A DNA stretch of 44,179 nt from Paraburkholderia guartelaensis (lineage in GTDB: Bacteria > Pseudomonadota > Gammaproteobacteria > Burkholderiales > Burkholderiaceae), in the NCBI RefSeq assembly GCF_004353905.1, contig NZ_SMOD01000055.1, positions 1 to 44,179 of the forward strand, written 5' to 3'. The position numbers were made by a program, and so were the translations under genes. Below, one piece after another: positions 40,860-44,179 of the stretch. Numbering within the stretch: position 1 is the first letter of the stretch; every line of letters starts with the position of its first letter. The notes under the pieces are model-generated. The model worked only from the letters and a program-made list of their open reading frames with translations. It had not been told where the DNA came from and ran no database searches.

Positions 40860-41588
40860 ATGGCACGAGAACTGGAGGGCAAGGTCGCTGTCGTGACGGG
40901 TGCTGCGTCAGGCATTGGACTGGCAAGCACTGATGCCTTGTTGGCTGCCGGCGCACGTGTGGTGCTTGTCGACCGTGATGATGTAGCACTGACGACAGTT
41001 TGCGGTGAGCGGGGCGAGGCGGCAATTCCTCTGGTAATCGATCTTCTCGACTCCAAAGCCTGCTCGACCCTCGTACAACAAGCTCTAGCCCGCACGGGCC
41101 ATATCGATATTTTTCATGCCAATGCGGGGCTTTATGTCGGTGGCGATTTGATTGACGCAGATACGGCCGCCATAGACCGGATGCTCAATCTCAACGTCAA
41201 CGTTGTGATGAAAAATATTCATGATGTGCTGCCGCATATGATCGAGCGACGAACTGGCGACATTATCGTGACGAGTTCGCTCGCGGCACATTTTCCGACA
41301 CCCTGGGAGCCGGTATATGCATCTTCGAAATGGGCGATCAACTGCTTCGTCCAGACTGTCCGCCGTCAGGTTTTCAAACACGGAATCCGCGTGGGATCAG
41401 TCTCGCCCGGACCAGTTATAAGTGCGCTGCTCGCCGACTGGCCGAAAGAAAAGTTGCTTGAGGCCAAGCAATCGGGCAGCCTGATTGAGGCCAGCGAGGT
41501 CGCGGATGTAGTGCTATATATGTTGACCAGACAACGAGGCACAACTATTCGCGACGTGGTCTTGATGCCAACCAATTTTGACCTTTAG
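40860..41588 (+). CDS. Short-chain dehydrogenase, ribitol-2-dehydrogenase-like
   Basis: A 242-residue SDR. The NAD-binding TGAASGIG motif (14-21), the NAG of FHANAGL, the catalytic Ser in VTSSLA and YASSK (Tyr and Lys) are all present; VSPGPVISALL follows. The sequence is closest in style to ribitol/polyol dehydrogenases. GAGGAGCG precedes ATG 40860. Together with the downstream pentulose kinase it suggests oxidation of a pentitol to a keto-pentose and then phosphorylation. Confidence 0.85.
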   Translation: MARELEGKVAVVTGAASGIGLASTDALLAAGARVVLVDRDDVALTTVCGERGEAAIPLVIDLLDSKACSTLVQQALARTGHIDIFHANAGLYVGGDLIDADTAAIDRMLNLNVNVVMKNIHDVLPHMIERRTGDIIVTSSLAAHFPTPWEPVYASSKWAINCFVQTVRRQVFKHGIRVGSVSPGPVISALLADWPKEKLLEAKQSGSLIEASEVADVVLYMLTRQRGTTIRDVVLMPTNFDL

Positions 41589-41671
41589 GCCGAGGCCTGT
41601 AGCGAATCAACACCTTGAAGTGTGGCACGACTGGTTTTTCACCAGCCGGCCCACAATCTGGATGGAGAAAA

Positions 41672-43156
41672 ATGTTTCTTGGCATCGATCTCGGTACATC
41701 TGAGTTGAAAACTGTGCTGCTTTCTGATGACGGAGTCATCGTCGCAAGTGCTTCTCATCCGTTGGCCATATCACGTCTTAGGCCGGGGTGGGCAGAACAA
41801 GACCCGGAGGAATGGTGGCGTGTCACATGCACGACGCTCGCGACGCTCCGCGATAGTCATTCCATAGCATACGCCCAGATCCGGGCGATTGGTCTTTCCG
41901 GGCAGATGCACGGCGCTGTGCTACTCGATGCTTATGATCGCCCGCTACGTCCAGCAATCCTGTGGAACGACATGCGCTGTGTCAGCGAGTGCGATGAACT
42001 ACTGCGGCGCGCACCGATGCTGCACGCGCTTACGGGAAACTGGGCAATGCCTGGCTTTACAGCGCCGAAGCTGCTTTGGCTAGCCCGACATGAGCCCGAA
42101 AATTTTAAGAAGCTGGCATGTGTGCTTTTGCCCAAAGACTACCTCCGCCTGCGTCTAACGGGCGAAAGGCTCACAGACCCATCCGATGCATCGGGGACAC
42201 TGTGGCTTGATGTGGCTCGACGCGAATGGTCTAGCGAACTTCTTCAAGCGTGCGATTTGAATTGCGCACAGGTGCCAAAAATTGTAGAAGGGAGCAGCCC
42301 GACTGGCTTTGTTCGTCCGCGGATCGCGAGCGAATTGGGACTTTCGAGTGGCGTCACCGTCGCCGCTGGAGGCGGCGATACAGCGACAAGTGCAATAGGC
42401 TTGGGCGCCGCCGAGGATGGAGATGGTTTCCTTTCCCTCGGTACGTCTGGAGTACTGTCGGTTGTGACCGGCCAGGCTCGCATAAGCCCTGAGATGGGCG
42501 TCCATGCGCTATGTCACGCGGTACCAGAAAGATGGCATAGAACAAGCGTCACACTGTCCGCAGCTAGTTGTTTACGATGGTTGTGCCAGCTTTCCGCGAC
42601 CGACGAATCAACTTTGTTGGCTGAGGTCACAAAGGTGACTCCTGATCAATGCGCGAAGGCTCCGTTATTCCTCCCCTATCTGAGCGGGGAACGAACGCCA
42701 CATAATGACCCGTACGCCCAAGGTGTATTCTTTGGACTTGCCAACGACGATACTCGCGCAACGTTGGCGTACTCGATACTTGAGGGAGTCGCTTTTTCAA
42801 TCCGTGATGGGTTTGATGCAATGCGCGCGGATGGAACGCGCGAAACTAGTTTGACATTGATAGGAGGCGGCGCACGCAGTGCATACTGGGCGCAGCTGAT
42901 TGCTGACGTGCTGTGCATTCATCTTCGGCGGCAGAGAAATTCACAATCCGTCGCTGCGCTTGGCGCTGCGCGGCTGGGATCGCTCGCGGTAGATGGAGAT
43001 CTCGCTGGGGTCATGCGAAGACACTACGTCCGAGACGAATTTCACCCCGATCTTGAGCGCCATTCCATCTTTCTCGAACGACTCCAATTGTTTCGCAATC
43101 TGTACAAGCAAATTCGGCCACTATTCCGAACACGACAGAGCCTTCATTTCCAATAA
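41672..43156 (+). CDS. xylB: Xylulokinase-like FGGY carbohydrate kinase
   Basis: A 494-residue FGGY kinase: phosphate-1 loop LGIDLGTSELKTVL, substrate-side GLSGQMHGAVLLD and ILWNDMR, KLLWLARHEPE, then AGGGDTATSAIGLG and the adenosine motif IGGGARSAYWAQLIADVL. The GQMHG motif and LGTSGV are typical of xylulokinases. GGAG lies six bases before ATG 41672. It follows the dehydrogenase by 83 bp. D-arabinitol or xylitol use via D-xylulose is plausible; no transporter or regulator is nearby, so the operon may be truncated by the IS cluster. Confidence 0.88.
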   Translation: MFLGIDLGTSELKTVLLSDDGVIVASASHPLAISRLRPGWAEQDPEEWWRVTCTTLATLRDSHSIAYAQIRAIGLSGQMHGAVLLDAYDRPLRPAILWNDMRCVSECDELLRRAPMLHALTGNWAMPGFTAPKLLWLARHEPENFKKLACVLLPKDYLRLRLTGERLTDPSDASGTLWLDVARREWSSELLQACDLNCAQVPKIVEGSSPTGFVRPRIASELGLSSGVTVAAGGGDTATSAIGLGAAEDGDGFLSLGTSGVLSVVTGQARISPEMGVHALCHAVPERWHRTSVTLSAASCLRWLCQLSATDESTLLAEVTKVTPDQCAKAPLFLPYLSGERTPHNDPYAQGVFFGLANDDTRATLAYSILEGVAFSIRDGFDAMRADGTRETSLTLIGGGARSAYWAQLIADVLCIHLRRQRNSQSVAALGAARLGSLAVDGDLAGVMRRHYVRDEFHPDLERHSIFLERLQLFRNLYKQIRPLFRTRQSLHFQ

Positions 43157-43207
43157 ACCAAGGCTAGTTCACACGCCAGCGTACTAACAGCGCTATCGCG
43201 ACCACAC

Positions 43208-43540
43208 GTAAGCGGTCAATAAATGACGCCCTTCCATAGAGGGGCAGAAGGTCAGAAGCTAGGTGTCCACGTGGACACCTGCACACTGACACTGATGACA
43301 GAGAACAAAGACCTTAAGAGCCGTCTTGTGATTGGCGAGAAACGCGACGGCCGACGCGAGTACGACGAAGGTGCGCGTGACGAACTGGTCAGGATGTGCC
43401 TAAGACCCGGCGTGTCAATCGCGCGCACTGCCATGGAGCACGACGTAAATCCGAATCAGCTTCGCAAGTGGATCACTCGTTACCGTCAGCAGCGAATGGC
43501 GCAGGCTCAGCAGAACTCGACATCAGTGTCGCGCGCAGTT
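43208..43540 (+). mobile_element. IS66-family element, left end (cut by IS21)
   Basis: GTAAGCGGTCAATAAATGAC at 43208-43227 has the GTAAGCG start of IS66 terminal repeats. The first gene of the element follows, and its coding runs into IS21-end sequence at about 43540. Confidence 0.7.
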
Positions 43541-43549
43541 GTAAATTGA
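43295..43549 (+). pseudogene. IS66 OrfA (TnpA-like), interrupted
   Basis: The frame MTENKDLKSRL ... REYDEGARDELVRMCLRPGVSIARTAMEHDVNPNQLRKWITRYRQ is the helix-turn-helix protein of IS66. Normal coding ends at about 43540, where IS21-end sequence adds the codons for VVN and a stop. An upstream in-frame ATG at 43223 lies inside the terminal repeat. Confidence 0.75.
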
Positions 43550-43883
43550 TACAGCAACGCAGTTAGGAATTGATACACCTCGTTGTAGGGTTGCCCATTT
43601 TGGGCGGCCCATGATCAGCTACGAGGAGTACATGGAAATCGAGATTCTGCGTCGCCAGGGAAACAGCCTCCGGGACATCGCAGTCGAGACCGGCATGGCA
43701 GTCAACACAGTCAGGAAGTATCTGGAATCGGGTCCGCCGCAACGCAAGGCCCGTCAGCCGGTACCGGGCAAACTTGCGCCGTTCAAGACGTATCTGCAGG
43801 GCCGCGTGGAAGCGGCGAAGCCAGACTGGATTCCGGCGACGGTGCTCAAGCGGGAGATCGAGGAACGCGGCTATACGGGAGGG
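43541..43883 (+). mobile_element. IS21-family element, left end with istA start (cut by IS3)
   Basis: The IS21 end region contains two AATTGATACA copies (43544-43553 and 43568-43577), the multiple end repeats typical of IS21. The end itself probably starts TGTAAATTGATACA at 43540. Confidence 0.72.
43611..43883 (+). pseudogene. istA: IstA transposase of IS21, N-terminal fragment
   Basis: MISYEEYMEIEILRRQGNSLRDIAVETGMAVNTVRKYLE is the N-terminal helix-turn-helix of IstA, followed by PDWIPATVLKREIEERGYTGG. A full IstA would continue for about 400 more residues; here the coding ends at TAG 43884-43886, where new IS sequence begins. The fragment lacks all catalytic residues. Confidence 0.85.
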
Positions 43884-44179
43884 TAGAGGTGGCCGCGCAA
43901 AATCGGACAGCGGGATAAGTGGAACGACCGGGGCCTGAGCCAGCGATAATGCAGGCAAAGGAACCGAGAAAATGACGAAACGAACCCGACGCACGCACTC
44001 AGCGGCGTTCAAAGCGAAAGTGGCCCTGGCGGCAGTCAAGGGCGAGCGCACGCTCGCCGAACTGGCGCAGCAGTTCGATGTGCATCCGAACCAGATCACG
44101 GAATGGAAGCGGCAGTTGCAGGAGCGCGCGGCCGACGTGTTCGGTGCGGCCGGCCCGGTGTCGAGCGAGCCACCGGTAG
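43884..44179 (+). mobile_element. IS3-family element, left portion (runs off the window)
   Basis: TGGCCGCGCAAAATCGGACA (43890-43909) is read as the left terminal repeat of an IS3-type element, followed by its OrfA. The junction with istA lies at 43884-43890. Confidence 0.7.
43972..44179 (+). CDS. IS3-family OrfA (partial at window end)
   Basis: The frame from ATG 43972 (after GGAACCGAGAAA) encodes MTKRTRRTHSAAFKAKVALA, then GERTLAELAQQFDVHPNQITEWKRQL and ERAADVFG, the leucine-zipper/helix-turn-helix OrfA of IS3 elements. It is open to the last base, so the 3' end and OrfB lie outside. Confidence 0.9.
   Translation, partial: MTKRTRRTHSAAFKAKVALAAVKGERTLAELAQQFDVHPNQITEWKRQLQERAADVFGAAGPVSSEPPV

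Noticed and set aside
43563..44099. 178-codon minus-strand frame across the IS21/IS3 junction
   Set aside because: It spans two different insertion sequences whose real genes lie on the plus strand.
1..44179. CRISPR arrays, tRNA and rRNA genes
   Set aside because: No regularly spaced repeats of CRISPR type, no tRNA-like cloverleaf with TTCGANNC arm and no rRNA-like sequence were noticed when reading through the window.

Overview
The window looks like a mobile-element-rich accessory stretch of a high-GC betaproteobacterium of the Burkholderia/Paraburkholderia/Caballeronia type. This is inferred from strong GC3 codon bias in the right half, the families present (PqiABC, MocR, NrtA-like ABC system, Nit1 cluster) and the mixture of IS256, IS66, IS21 and IS3 remnants. 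A megaplasmid or secondary chromosome is likely but not proven. No rRNA, tRNA or CRISPR array was seen.

1-8.5 kb: the end of an IS256-type element, then a Tn7-like transposition module read leftwards: tnsA, tnsB, tnsC and two tandem TniQ/TnsD-type genes. It is visibly more AT-rich than its surroundings. The tnsA-proximal end is proposed near 8545, where the reverse strand begins TGTCG. Any cargo and the other end lie left of the window. 8.7-12.0 kb: a KfrA-like coiled-coil DNA-binding protein and a large tyrosine recombinase, preceded by a perfect 10-bp inverted repeat that resembles a recombination site or operator; then an XRE regulator and a hypothetical protein.

12.7-22.9 kb: a cell-envelope island. 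A DUF3313-like lipoprotein, PqiB, PqiC, a small protein and PqiA form one operon. Two paralogous TetR repressors and a second DUF3313 lipoprotein follow, then small membrane proteins, a BamE-like lipoprotein and an orphan OmpR-type response regulator. Five copies of an 18-bp palindrome (about AAACCGTCYRGACGGTTT) lie in front of both DUF3313 genes, which suggests a self-contained TetR regulon. 23.2-23.9 kb: an IS66 remnant abutting a truncated LysR gene.

24.0-29.7 kb: an AraC regulator followed by an overlapping operon of a carboxymuconolactone-decarboxylase-family protein, an acyl-CoA-dehydrogenase-like flavoprotein and a complete ABC importer (ATPase, binding protein, permease). 29.7-38.4 kb, facing it: an uninterrupted leftward operon with the gene set and order of the Nit1C nitrilase cluster (nitB to nitH, linked to cyanide assimilation in Pseudomonas). 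It is extended by an LnmK-like double-hotdog protein and a single-chain B12-dependent methylmalonyl-CoA mutase. A divergent MocR regulator (38.8-40.2 kb) shares an intergenic region holding exact direct repeats ATGCAATCAATTG. The Nit1C plus LnmK-like plus mutase operon is the most promising candidate for an undescribed pathway here.

40.2-44.2 kb: a decayed intergenic stretch, a polyol dehydrogenase and pentulose kinase pair with no transporter, and then a Russian-doll nest of insertion sequences (IS66 cut by IS21 cut by IS3) running off the window edge.
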